From positions 2,790,001-2,854,000 of the forward strand of contig NZ_CP133778.1 in the NCBI RefSeq assembly GCF_034347405.1: a DNA stretch of 64,000 bases. Direction: 5' to 3'. The notes under the pieces were generated by a model. The model made no database searches. It had not been told where the DNA came from and worked only from the letters and a program-made list of their open reading frames with translations. Of the stretch, positions 42,910 through 51,749 are shown one piece after another (the first letter of the stretch is position 1; every line of letters starts with the position of its first letter). Made by a program: the position numbers and the translations under genes. This DNA is from Pseudomonas sp. CCC3.1. GTDB taxonomy: Bacteria > Pseudomonadota > Gammaproteobacteria > Pseudomonadales > Pseudomonadaceae.

Positions 42910-44013
42910 ATGGCCCACCTGAAAATCAAGAATTTGCAAAAAGGCTTCGAAGGTTTCTCGATCATCAAGGGCATTGACCTTGAAGTGCATGACCGCGAGT
43001 TCGTGGTGTTTGTTGGCCCGTCGGGGTGCGGTAAATCCACGCTGCTGCGACTGATTGCCGGGCTCGAAGAAGTCACCGATGGCACCATCGAACTGGATGG
43101 ACGCGACATCACCGAAGTCAGCCCGGCCAAGCGCGACCTGGCCATGGTATTCCAGACCTATGCACTGTACCCGCACATGACCGTGCGCAAAAACATGTCA
43201 TTTGCCCTCGATCTGGCGGGCGTCGCCAAAGCTGAAGTCGAGAAAAAAGTTAACGAAGCCGCACGCATTCTCGAACTTGCACCGTTACTGGAGCGCAAAC
43301 CCAAGCACCTGTCGGGCGGGCAACGCCAACGCGTCGCGATTGGCCGGGCGATTGTGCGCAACCCCAAGATATTCCTGTTCGACGAACCGCTGTCCAACCT
43401 TGATGCGGCGCTACGGGTGCAAATGCGCCTGGAACTGGCGCGCCTGCATGAGGAGCTCAAGGCAACCATGATCTACGTGACCCACGACCAGGTCGAAGCC
43501 ATGACCTTGGCCGACAAGGTCGTGGTGCTCAACTCAGGGAAAATCGAACAGGTTGGCTCGCCGCTGGAGCTGTACCATCATCCAGCCAACCTGTTTGTGG
43601 CCGGGTTTCTGGGCACCCCAAAAATGGGCTTCTTGAAAGGCAAGATCAGCCGTATTGAAGCCCAGAGCTGCGAAGTGGCGCTGGACGCCGGCACGCGCAT
43701 CCAACTGCCACTCAGTGGCCCTTCACTGAGCCTTGGCAGCGCCGTGACCCTGGGCATACGCCCTGAACACCTCAACCTTGCCAAGCCCGGGGATTGCACC
43801 CTGACCGTTACCGCTGACGTCGGCGAGCGCCTGGGCAGCGACACCTATTGCCACGTGATTACCGCCTGTGGCGAACCCCTGACCATGCGTATTCGCGGTG
43901 ACATGGCGAGCCAGTACGGCGAGCAATTGCACCTGCACCTGGACAGTGAACATTGCCATTTATTCGATGCTCAAGGGCTGGCTATCAGCCGCCCATTGCG
44001 CGCTGCTGCCTGA
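42910..44013 (+). CDS. mtlK: Mannitol/sorbitol ABC transporter ATP-binding protein
   Basis: This 367-residue ATPase of the MalK/UgpC group energises MtlEFG. It has Walker A GPSGCGKST, Q-loop in MVFQTYALYPHM, signature LSGGQRQR, Walker B FLFDEPLSNLDA and H-loop in VTHDQ. The C-terminal OB-like TOBE region spans about residues 240-367. GGAGG lies six nt before the ATG at 42910; the frame is open upstream but overlaps mtlG. Confidence 0.95.
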   Translation: MAHLKIKNLQKGFEGFSIIKGIDLEVHDREFVVFVGPSGCGKSTLLRLIAGLEEVTDGTIELDGRDITEVSPAKRDLAMVFQTYALYPHMTVRKNMSFALDLAGVAKAEVEKKVNEAARILELAPLLERKPKHLSGGQRQRVAIGRAIVRNPKIFLFDEPLSNLDAALRVQMRLELARLHEELKATMIYVTHDQVEAMTLADKVVVLNSGKIEQVGSPLELYHHPANLFVAGFLGTPKMGFLKGKISRIEAQSCEVALDAGTRIQLPLSGPSLSLGSAVTLGIRPEHLNLAKPGDCTLTVTADVGERLGSDTYCHVITACGEPLTMRIRGDMASQYGEQLHLHLDSEHCHLFDAQGLAISRPLRAAA

Positions 44014-44042
44014 CGCTGACGACCTTTTTTGAGATCGCACCC

Positions 44043-45524
44043 ATGAAACTGAATCGCCGTAACCTCGACAATCTGAACGACGCAGTGGTCAAACCTACCT
44101 ACCTTGCCCGCGTCACGCAGCACGGCATCGCCCACATCGGGGTCGGGGGCTTTCACCGCGCACACCAAGCGTTTTACACCGATGCGCTGATGAATCAGGG
44201 ACGTGATCTTGACTGGAGCATTTGCGGCATCGGCTTACGCCCCGAAGACCGCAAAGTGCGCGATGACCTGGCTGGCCAAGACTACCTCTACACCTTGTTT
44301 GAACTGGGCGACAGTGACGAAACGCAAAGCCGCATTATCGGCTCGATCAGCGACATGCTGCTGGCCGAAGACAGCGCTCAGGCGGTGATCGACAAGCTGG
44401 CCAGCCCACAGATCCGCATCGTCTCGCTGACCATCACCGAGGGCGGTTATTGCATCGACGACAGCACAGGCGAGTTCATGGCCTCGCTGCCGCAGATTCA
44501 GCAAGACCTGGCACACCCCGAAGCCCCACGCTCGGTGTTTGGCGTGTTGTGTGCCGCCCTCGCCCAACGCCGCGCCAGCAACACTGCGCCCTTTACCGTG
44601 ATGTCGTGCGATAACCTGCCGCACAACGGACGCGTGGCCCGTAAAGCCCTGCTGGCTTTCGCTGCCCTGAGCAACCCGGACTTGCACGACTGGATCGCCA
44701 CCCATGTGAGTTTCCCGAATGCCATGGTCGACCGCATCACGCCCATGACCAGCAACGCCCATCGCCTGCAACTGCACGATCAGCTCGGCATCGACGATGC
44801 CTGGCCGGTGGTTTGCGAGCCGTTTATTCAATGGGTGCTCGAAGACAAATTCAGCAACGGCCGCCCAGCCTGGGAAACCGTGGGTGTGCAGCTCACCGAT
44901 GACGTCACGCCCTATGAAGAGATGAAAATCAAACTGCTCAATGGCAGCCACCTGGCGCTGACCTATCTGGGCTTTTTGAAAGGCTATCGCTTCGTCCACG
45001 ACACCATGAACGACCCGCTGTTTGTGGCTTATATGCGCGCCTATATGGACAAGGACGTGACCCCGCAGTTGGCACCCGTGCCGGGGATTGACCTTGCGAC
45101 GTACAAAAACACCTTAATCGAGCGTTTCTCCAATCAAGCCATCGCCGACCAACTGGAGCGCGTGTGCTCCGATGGATCGTCGAAATTTCCTAAATTTACG
45201 GTCCCGACTATCAATCGCCTGATCGCCGATGGCGGCGAGTTGAAACGTGCAGCCTTGGTGGTCGCCGCTTGGGCGCTGTACCTCAAAGGGGTGGATGAGA
45301 AGGGTCAGAAGTATGTGATTCCTGATCCGCGGGCGCAGTTTTGTCAGGCGCTGGTGAGCGACGATGCGTTGATCGCGCAGCGGTTGCTGGGGGTTGAAGC
45401 TATTTTTGGCACAGCAATCCCGCAGTCTGCGGAGTTTGTGGCGGCGTTTGAGTGGTGCCTCAACAGCCTGCGTGAGGTGGGCGTTAGTAAAACCCTGGAG
45501 CAACTGGTAGACCGCGTTGCCTGA
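44043..45524 (+). CDS. mtlD: Mannitol 2-dehydrogenase
   Basis: This 493-residue NAD-dependent polyol dehydrogenase oxidizes D-mannitol to fructose and D-arabitol to xylulose. The N-terminal Rossmann domain has HIGVGGFHRAHQAFYTDAL. The C-terminal catalytic motif K-x4-N-x2-H is KIKLLNGSH, with the Lys and His of the active site. Length equals P. fluorescens mannitol 2-dehydrogenase as I recall it. The ATG at 44043 follows mtlK by 29 bp. Fructose from it would be phosphorylated by MtlZ and xylulose by XylB. Confidence 0.96.
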   Translation: MKLNRRNLDNLNDAVVKPTYLARVTQHGIAHIGVGGFHRAHQAFYTDALMNQGRDLDWSICGIGLRPEDRKVRDDLAGQDYLYTLFELGDSDETQSRIIGSISDMLLAEDSAQAVIDKLASPQIRIVSLTITEGGYCIDDSTGEFMASLPQIQQDLAHPEAPRSVFGVLCAALAQRRASNTAPFTVMSCDNLPHNGRVARKALLAFAALSNPDLHDWIATHVSFPNAMVDRITPMTSNAHRLQLHDQLGIDDAWPVVCEPFIQWVLEDKFSNGRPAWETVGVQLTDDVTPYEEMKIKLLNGSHLALTYLGFLKGYRFVHDTMNDPLFVAYMRAYMDKDVTPQLAPVPGIDLATYKNTLIERFSNQAIADQLERVCSDGSSKFPKFTVPTINRLIADGGELKRAALVVAAWALYLKGVDEKGQKYVIPDPRAQFCQALVSDDALIAQRLLGVEAIFGTAIPQSAEFVAAFEWCLNSLREVGVSKTLEQLVDRVA

Positions 45525-45587
45525 ATCGCGGGCAAGCCCGCTCCCACAGGTTAGAGCTGCTTTTGTGGGAGCTGGCTTGCCAGCGAT
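45525..45587. repeat. REPIN between mtlD and xylB, with intact IS110-type target
   Basis: ATCGCGGGCAAGCCCGCT begins directly after the mtlD stop and faces TGTGGGAGCTGGCTTGCC (45564-45581). Read on the minus strand, the right unit gives GCCAGCTCCCAC, identical to the reconstructed IS110 target at 23927-23933 joined to 25181-25185. Confidence 0.85.
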
Positions 45588-45621
45588 GGCCTTCACAGCG
45601 TTGGAATCCGATAGGACCGCC

Positions 45622-47115
45622 ATGAACGATTCAACCTTGTACCTCGGCATCGATTGCGGCACTCAGGGCACTAAAGCCCTGATTCTCGACAGCCAGTCCG
45701 GCCAAGTGCTGGGGCTGGGGGCGGCACCGCACACCTTGACTCAAGGCGAAAACGGGCGCCGCGAGCAAGACACCGAACAATGGCTGCATGCATTACGAGA
45801 AGCCACTCGCCAAGCGCTGGCCAACGCTGGAGTCAGCGGCCAGCACATCAAAGGCATCGGCGTTAGCGGTCAACAACACGGGCTGGTGTTGCTGGATAAG
45901 CACGGCAACGTGCTGCGCCCGGCCAAACTCTGGTGTGACACCGAGTCCACGGCCGAAAACCAGCAATTACTGGATTGGCTGGGAGGCGACGCCGGTTCAC
46001 TAGAACGTCTGGGGCTGGTGATTGCGCCAGGGTATACGGTGTCCAAATTGCTCTGGACGCGCATCCACCATCCGCAGGTGCTTGAACAAACCGCCCATAT
46101 TCTGCTGCCCCACGACTACCTGAATTTCTGGCTGACGGGGCGCAGTTGCAGTGAGTACGGCGATGCCTCCGGCACAGGCTATTTCAATGTACGAACCCGC
46201 CAGTGGGACCTCGACATCCTGCGCCATATCGACCCGAGCGGAGCACTTGAACGCGCCCTGCCTGAACTGATCGAGTCCAGTCAGCCAGTCGGCACGCTGC
46301 GCCCGGAAGTTGCTCATCTGCTGGGGCTAAACCTGGATGCCGTGGTGTCCAGCGGTGGCGGCGACAATATGCTGGGCGCCATCGGCACCGGCAATATCAC
46401 GCCCGGGATCATTACCATGAGCCTGGGGTCTTCGGGCACCTTGTACGCGTTTAACGAGCACCCGCAGGTCAGCCCGGACGCCAGCGTGGCCAGTTTCTGC
46501 TCTTCAAGCGGCGGCTGGTTACCGTTGATCTGCACGCTCAACCTGACCAACGTCACCGGCGCCATTCGTGAGCTGTTAGCCCTCTCGCTTGAGGGCTTCA
46601 ATACGTTGGCCAATCAGGCGCCCATTGGGGCTTATGGGGTCAGCATGCTGCCGTTTCTAAACGGCGAACGAGTGCCCGCCCTGCCCAACGCCACCGGCAG
46701 TCTTCAGGGGTTGACCCTGACTAACCTGAACCCAGCCAATCTCTGCCGAGCCGCTCTTGAAGGCACGACCTTTGGTCTGCGTTATGGCCTCGACTTGCTG
46801 CGACGCAACGGCTTGCAGAGCCACACCATTCGACTGATCGGCGGCGGGTCAAAAAGTCCTCTTTGGCGCCAAATGGTGGCCGACATCATGAATACCCCGG
46901 TGGTCTGCGCCGAGCAAAGCGAAGCGGCTGCACTGGGGGCCGCCATTCAAGCGGCCTGGTGTGTCAGCGCAGGCACCGAGACGCTCGCAGACCTGTGCGG
47001 GCGCTGTGTGCGGCTCGACCCCGACAGTCAGACCAAACCTGATGCGACGCATGTCGCGGCCTATGAACGTCTCTATCAGCACTACCGCGAGCAGGTAGCC
47101 GCCTTAACCGAGTGA
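45622..47115 (+). CDS. xylB: Xylulokinase
   Basis: This 497-residue FGGY-family kinase phosphorylates D-xylulose to xylulose 5-phosphate, the product route for arabitol and xylitol oxidized by MtlD. The N-terminal phosphate loop is YLGIDCGTQGTKALILDS, the second domain has GGGDNMLGAIG, and the C-terminal ATP motif is LIGGGSKSPLWRQMVADI. The ATG at 45622 is preferred over upstream in-frame codons that lie in the REPIN. It ends overlapping the region before mtlZ. Confidence 0.95.
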   Translation: MNDSTLYLGIDCGTQGTKALILDSQSGQVLGLGAAPHTLTQGENGRREQDTEQWLHALREATRQALANAGVSGQHIKGIGVSGQQHGLVLLDKHGNVLRPAKLWCDTESTAENQQLLDWLGGDAGSLERLGLVIAPGYTVSKLLWTRIHHPQVLEQTAHILLPHDYLNFWLTGRSCSEYGDASGTGYFNVRTRQWDLDILRHIDPSGALERALPELIESSQPVGTLRPEVAHLLGLNLDAVVSSGGGDNMLGAIGTGNITPGIITMSLGSSGTLYAFNEHPQVSPDASVASFCSSSGGWLPLICTLNLTNVTGAIRELLALSLEGFNTLANQAPIGAYGVSMLPFLNGERVPALPNATGSLQGLTLTNLNPANLCRAALEGTTFGLRYGLDLLRRNGLQSHTIRLIGGGSKSPLWRQMVADIMNTPVVCAEQSEAAALGAAIQAAWCVSAGTETLADLCGRCVRLDPDSQTKPDATHVAAYERLYQHYREQVAALTE

Positions 47116-47120
47116 ACCTT

Positions 47121-48059
47121 ATGTATCTGGTATGTGGTGAAGCGTTATTTGATTTTTTCGCGCAAGCGGACAACAACGAGCAGGCTAACCAGGTGGGCTT
47201 CAAGGCCATTGCTGGAGGTTCGCCGTTCAACGTGGCTGTGGGTTTGCGCCGACTGGGGGTTGATGCCGGGCTGTTTGCCGGGCTGTCGACTGACTACCTG
47301 GGCAAACGCCTCAAGCACGTGCTGCTGAATGAAGGCGTGAGTGATCAGTTTTGGCTGGAGATTGACGCGCCCACCACCTTGGCCATGGTTGCGCTGGATG
47401 CCAACGGAGTGCCCGCCTACAGCTTTCGCGGCGAAGGTTGCGCCGACCGGCAACTGCACGCACAGCACCTGCCCGCATTGGGGCCAGAAGTACGGGGGTT
47501 GCATATCGGGTCATTTTCACTGGTGGTGCAACCGATTGCCGACACGCTGCTGTCACTGGTGCAGCGCGAAAGCGGGCGGCGCCTGATCAGCCTCGACCCC
47601 AATGTGCGCTTGAATCCTGAGCCGGACATTGAGGTTTGGCGTCAGCGAATCAATCAACTGATCCCTTATGCCGACCTGATTAAAGTCAGCGATGAAGACC
47701 TAGAGTTGCTGTATCCAGGCCAAGACCCGCTACAGATCGCTCAATCCTGGCTGGGGCAGCGTTGCCAATTGCTGTTTTTGACCCGTGGCAGTCAGGGCGC
47801 CAGTGTGTTCAGTCGCGAACACGGGCAATCGTCGCTGTCGGCGCAGCCGATAACCGTCGCTGATACCGTGGGCGCGGGTGACACCTTTCAGGCGGCCGTG
47901 ATTGCCTGGCTGACCGAGCATGGATTGGATTCAATCGAAGGTTTGCACACGTTGAGCAAAGTGCAGGTCGACGCCCTGCTCGACTTCGCCTGCCGGGCGG
48001 CAGCGCTGACATGTAGTAAAACCGGGCCGGACCTGCCGTACAGGCATCAGTTGGATTGA
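47121..48059 (+). CDS. mtlZ: PfkB-family fructokinase
   Basis: This 312-residue sugar kinase opens YLVCGEALFDFF and has the PfkB motifs GGSPFNVAVGLRRLG (near residue 35) and DTVGAGDTFQAAVIAWL with the catalytic Asp. It phosphorylates fructose made by MtlD. I chose the ATG at 47121 (GAGTGA five nt upstream); a GTG at 47112 overlapping the xylB stop is the alternative. It is the last gene of the mtl operon, followed by a REPIN. Confidence 0.93.
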   Translation: MYLVCGEALFDFFAQADNNEQANQVGFKAIAGGSPFNVAVGLRRLGVDAGLFAGLSTDYLGKRLKHVLLNEGVSDQFWLEIDAPTTLAMVALDANGVPAYSFRGEGCADRQLHAQHLPALGPEVRGLHIGSFSLVVQPIADTLLSLVQRESGRRLISLDPNVRLNPEPDIEVWRQRINQLIPYADLIKVSDEDLELLYPGQDPLQIAQSWLGQRCQLLFLTRGSQGASVFSREHGQSSLSAQPITVADTVGAGDTFQAAVIAWLTEHGLDSIEGLHTLSKVQVDALLDFACRAAALTCSKTGPDLPYRHQLD

Positions 48060-48073
48060 TAAACGCCAATCCC

Positions 48074-48162
48074 TTGTGGGGGCGGGCTTGCTCGCGATGC
48101 AGCCGACCCGGTTTGTCTGATACACCGTGTTGATTCAATCGCGGGCAAGCCCGCTCCCACAA
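48074..48162. repeat. REPIN after mtlZ
   Basis: TTGTGGGGGCGGGCTTGCTC starts at 48074 and faces ATCGCGGGCAAGCCCGCT (from 48138) with CTCCCAC to 48160. The pair lies between the convergent mtlZ and oprD-like stops. Confidence 0.85.
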
Positions 48163-48175
48163 TAATGGTGTGGGT

Positions 48176-49477
48176 TTACCAGATCGACAGGTTGTAGCCG
48201 ACGATCAGGCGCGTTTCATCCACGTCGCGGGCGAACTTCGAGTAGTTGGTGCGATAGGTCGCATTGCGAAAGCGCACGCTGAGGTCTTTGAAGGTGCCGC
48301 TCTGCACCACATATTTCAACTCGCTGTCGCGCTCCCACTCTTTGCCCTCTTCGCTGCGACCCACCACGTTGATGTTGTCGCCATTCACGTAGCGGGTCAT
48401 GAATGACAGGCCATTAATGCCCATGGCCTTGAAGTCGTAGTCGTAACGCAGTTGCCACGAGCGCTCTTGCGCATTGGCGAAGTCGTTGACCTGCACATAG
48501 TTGACCAGGTACGGGTTGGTGCCATCCAGATACGGCATCGAGGTTTCGCCGTTCAGACGTTGCCAGCCAGCCCCCAACTTATGTCCGCCCAGCGAGTAAG
48601 TCAGCATCGCGCCCACGGCGCGGTTATCGATGGTCGATGCTTTGGCCGATCCCGCGTCATCACTTTTCAGCAACCGTACATCGGCCGCCAACACGCCGGG
48701 GCCGATGGGCTGTTTAGCCAACAGGCCGATGAATTGCTGGCGGTAAATATCTTCCAGTTCAGCGTAGTGATACTGCGCTGTCAGGCGCTCATTGACCTTG
48801 TAATCCAGGCCATACATCGAGAAATGGTCAGCCGTGATGTTGCACGCGTATCGCTTGTTTTTGCAGTTCAGGCGCAATTCCTGAGAGTCCGTGGAGTCGC
48901 GCGCGGTGTAACGGTCAAGACGCGAAGCCATGAACTTCAGGTCTTTGATTTCCTGGGATTCGAGCATCGCACCGCTGAACATGTTCGGCAGCAAACGCCC
49001 GTCGTTGTACTTCAGCAATGGCAGGTCGGGCAGCAGCGTGCCGACCTTGAGCACGGTCTGCGACACGCGCATTTTGGCGGTCAGGCCGCCTTTTGCGTAC
49101 TGATCTTTGGAACGACGCGGGTCGCTGCCGGTCGAAGGCAGCAAGCCGCTGTTACTGCTCGATGGGCTGGAGTCCAGCTTGATCCCCAGCATGCCCAGCG
49201 CATCGAGGCCAAACCCCACAGTGCCTTCGGTGTAGCCCGATTGCAGGTTGAGGATAAAGCCTTGTGCGGTCTCGTCACGCTTGGAGGCGCCTTGCGGGCT
49301 TGAACTGCTGCCATCGCGAAAGTCGCGGTTGAAGTACACCGTACGGGCCTCAAGCGAAGCGCTGCTGTCTTCAATAAATCCGCCCGATTGTGCCTGCGCT
49401 GCAAAACCTGCGCAGACCGCCAGCGCACTCACGCGCGCCATGCGACGTGGCACTGACGATGAAAAAGGATGAACCAT
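48176..49477 (-). CDS. OprD-family outer-membrane porin
   Basis: This 433-residue porin has a signal peptide ending near AAQAQSGG and the typical opening GFIEDSSASLEARTVYFNRD. The conserved strand GTVGFGLDALGMLGIKLD follows, and the barrel ends in aromatic W (LIVGYNLSIW). I chose the ATG at 49477 (GGAG eight nt upstream). It is convergent with the mtl operon, so its regulation is separate. The substrate is unknown; OprD porins carry basic amino acids, acids or aromatic compounds. Confidence 0.9.
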   Translation of the reverse strand: MVHPFSSSVPRRMARVSALAVCAGFAAQAQSGGFIEDSSASLEARTVYFNRDFRDGSSSSPQGASKRDETAQGFILNLQSGYTEGTVGFGLDALGMLGIKLDSSPSSSNSGLLPSTGSDPRRSKDQYAKGGLTAKMRVSQTVLKVGTLLPDLPLLKYNDGRLLPNMFSGAMLESQEIKDLKFMASRLDRYTARDSTDSQELRLNCKNKRYACNITADHFSMYGLDYKVNERLTAQYHYAELEDIYRQQFIGLLAKQPIGPGVLAADVRLLKSDDAGSAKASTIDNRAVGAMLTYSLGGHKLGAGWQRLNGETSMPYLDGTNPYLVNYVQVNDFANAQERSWQLRYDYDFKAMGINGLSFMTRYVNGDNINVVGRSEEGKEWERDSELKYVVQSGTFKDLSVRFRNATYRTNYSKFARDVDETRLIVGYNLSIW

Positions 49478-49718
49478 GTACACGCTCCAGCAGCGAATCA
49501 TTCGCACAACAAAGACAAGGGACTGCGTACCTGCGGTGAAAAACCGAAGCGAGTCCATTCAATGCAAAAAAGGGCCGCAATTGTACGAAAGGCTATGCTT
49601 CACACTCATTGGACCTTAGTCGCACGCTCAAGAACGGGCTTTTCATGAACATTGATACCTTGGGCCGGTATCCGGCATTAAATACACTTCTTTTAAGATT
49701 CACTCTCGGGACCTATCC

Positions 49719-51053
49719 ATGAGCGCCGTTTTTACCGTTCGCCAACTCGCGGCGTTGGCACAGAGCCCCTTGGGGGATGTCGCCGGCTGGCCACACAGTT
49801 TGCGCACCTGCGCGCAGGTGGTGATGAACTCGCCCATGCCGATGTTGTTGCTGTGGGGCGAGCAACTGACGCAAATCTACAACGACAGCTTTGCCACCCT
49901 GGTAGGTAACAAGCACCCGTGCGCCTTTGGCCAGCCGCTGCACCTGAGTTGGCCGCAATACACTGATTTCAGTCAGCCAATCATCAAAGCCGTCTGGGCC
50001 GGTCAACACCGTTCGTTTACCGATCAGTACTTTTTACGCCCGGACTCACAGCAGGCGACAGAAATGGGGCTGGACCTGACATTCAGTCCGATACGCGATG
50101 AGCAAGGCCAGGTCGCCGGGCTGCTGATGACTGCGGTCAAAACCTTGCATCGCAGACGTGCAGCGCTCATGCAAACCGAACACGCCTTGCGCGAACTCAA
50201 CAACACCCTTGAAGAGCGAGTCGCGCAGCGTACTCAAGCACTGGCCGAGGCCAACGAACAGTTGCAACGCGAGATGCTAGAGCGTGAACGGGCCGAAGAA
50301 GCCTTGCGTCATGCGCAAAAAATGGAAGCAGTTGGCCAGTTGACCGGCGGCATCGCCCACGACTTCAACAACATGCTGACCGGAATTATCGGCAGCCTGG
50401 ACCTGATGAAGCGTTACATTGCCGCTGGGCGCAGCGCGGAAGTTGGCCGTTTTACCGAGGCCGCCGTCTCCTCAGCCCGCCGTGCTGCGGCACTGACCCA
50501 TCGTTTGTTAACGTTTTCCCGTCGCCAATCCCTGGACCGCAAACCGCTGGACCCGAACCACCTGGTGAGCTCGCTGCAGGAACTGTTCAACAGCACCAAG
50601 GGTTCACATATTGAGCTGGTGGTTGAACTGGGCAAAGACATCTGGGCCGTCAGCACCGACACCGGGCAACTGGAAAGCGCCCTGCTCAACCTGATCATCA
50701 ACGCCCGAGACGCCATGCCTGAAGGTGGCACGCTGGTGGTCAGAACTGCCAACCTCTACCTCGAAGACAGCCGCACCAGCACCCTGGAGCCGATCAAGGC
50801 TGGGGAATATGTGATGTTTGAAGTCAGCGACAATGGTTCGGGCATGACCCCGCAAATCCTTGCGAAAGCCTTCGACCCCTTCTTCACCACCAAACCGGTG
50901 GGCCAAGGCACCGGCCTCGGCTTGTCAATGATCTACGGGTTTGCCCAGCAATCGGGCGGGCATGTGAGCATCATCAGTGAAACTGGCCATGGCACGCGGG
51001 TGCGTTTGCACCTGCCCCGCCACCACGACGAAGACGAGAAAACTCAGGCATAA
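49719..51053 (+). CDS. Sensor histidine kinase without transmembrane segments
   Basis: This 444-residue kinase has an N-terminal PAS-like sensing domain (about 25-140, LTQIYNDSFATLVGN, LTFSPIRDEQGQVAGLLM). A coiled-coil linker (150-205) follows, then a HisKA domain with the phospho-His in TGGIAHDFNNMLTGI, and a HATPase domain (LLNLIINARDAMP, DNGSGM, GTGLGLSMIYG). It has no receiver domain and no transmembrane helix, so it is probably cytosolic. No response regulator lies next to it. The signal and partner are unknown. Confidence 0.88.
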   Translation: MSAVFTVRQLAALAQSPLGDVAGWPHSLRTCAQVVMNSPMPMLLLWGEQLTQIYNDSFATLVGNKHPCAFGQPLHLSWPQYTDFSQPIIKAVWAGQHRSFTDQYFLRPDSQQATEMGLDLTFSPIRDEQGQVAGLLMTAVKTLHRRRAALMQTEHALRELNNTLEERVAQRTQALAEANEQLQREMLERERAEEALRHAQKMEAVGQLTGGIAHDFNNMLTGIIGSLDLMKRYIAAGRSAEVGRFTEAAVSSARRAAALTHRLLTFSRRQSLDRKPLDPNHLVSSLQELFNSTKGSHIELVVELGKDIWAVSTDTGQLESALLNLIINARDAMPEGGTLVVRTANLYLEDSRTSTLEPIKAGEYVMFEVSDNGSGMTPQILAKAFDPFFTTKPVGQGTGLGLSMIYGFAQQSGGHVSIISETGHGTRVRLHLPRHHDEDEKTQA

Positions 51054-51098
51054 TCCGCGCCCTCGTAAAGAGCCCCACAGTTGCAAGGTAAACGTCCC

Positions 51099-51374
51099 AT
51101 GAAAGCTCAAGCCCGCCATATCCTGGTGAAAACCGCCGAAGAAGCCGAATCGCTCAAACAACGCATCGCCAAAGGCGAAGCCTTTGATGTACTGGCGAAG
51201 AAATTCTCTACTTGCCCGTCAGGCAAACGCGGCGGTGATCTGGGCGAAGTGCGGCCAGGACAAATGGTCGGCGTGATTGACCAGATCATCTTCAAAAAAC
51301 CGTTGCGTGTGGTACATGGGCCGGTGAAAAGCAAGTTTGGCTACCACCTGGTGCAAGTGTTTTATCGCGATTGA
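51099..51374 (+). CDS. ppiC: Parvulin-type peptidyl-prolyl cis-trans isomerase C
   Basis: This 91-residue single-domain parvulin catalyses prolyl isomerization in the cytoplasm (no signal peptide). The family motifs ARHILVKTAEEAESL, FDVLAKKFSTCPSG, GGDLGEVRPGQMV and FGYHLVQV are all present, and the length matches E. coli PpiC (93). The ATG at 51099 has AAGGTAAAC upstream. Confidence 0.95.
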   Translation: MKAQARHILVKTAEEAESLKQRIAKGEAFDVLAKKFSTCPSGKRGGDLGEVRPGQMVGVIDQIIFKKPLRVVHGPVKSKFGYHLVQVFYRD

Positions 51375-51379
51375 ATCCT

Positions 51380-51680
51380 GTAGCCGCTGCGCTCCTCAGC
51401 GACTACAAAGTGTGTGTTCGCCGCGATCTTGGCTGTTGATCTCGCTTTTGATCTTGATCTACCCGCGACTTCGGGAGGCCGAGTGCAGGTTCTGCGCAGA
51501 GGGTTGACCGGCAGGATGCCGGGAGAGCCGTGTTGGGCCATGGATGGCCCGTCACGGCGTGCCCACGGAGCGGGACCTGTGCGAGGGAACCTGAGCGAAG
51601 CGAAGGCCGTACGTGGGAGCCAGGCCTTTTTGGGAACTTTTGTGGCTGCTTGACAAAAGTGCCTCGCCGTAAGGGCGAAA
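51380..51680. repeat. Structured intergenic element with several hairpins
   Basis: The 375-bp gap between ppiC and the GMC gene has no convincing ORF but many stem-loops. The first is REP-like (GTAGCCGCTG/CAGCGACTAC, 51381-51406). Then come CCGGCA/TGCCGG (51508-51522), GGGCCAT/ATGGCCC (51535-51550), ACTTTTGT/ACAAAAGT (51636-51660) and TCGCC/GGCGA (51664-51678). I recall similar sequence as an unnamed dispersed intergenic element in Pseudomonas genomes. Its function is unknown. Confidence 0.5.
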
Positions 51681-51749
51681 CCCGTAAATAGCCGCAATAA
51701 ATCAAACGGATATGTACGCAAAACCTTAGAAACGCTGCCACTGCCCCCA

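Noticed and set aside
51414..51653. 79-codon open frame in the structured gap after ppiC
   Set aside because: It runs through several hairpins of a dispersed element, has no ribosome binding site and has no recognisable fold.
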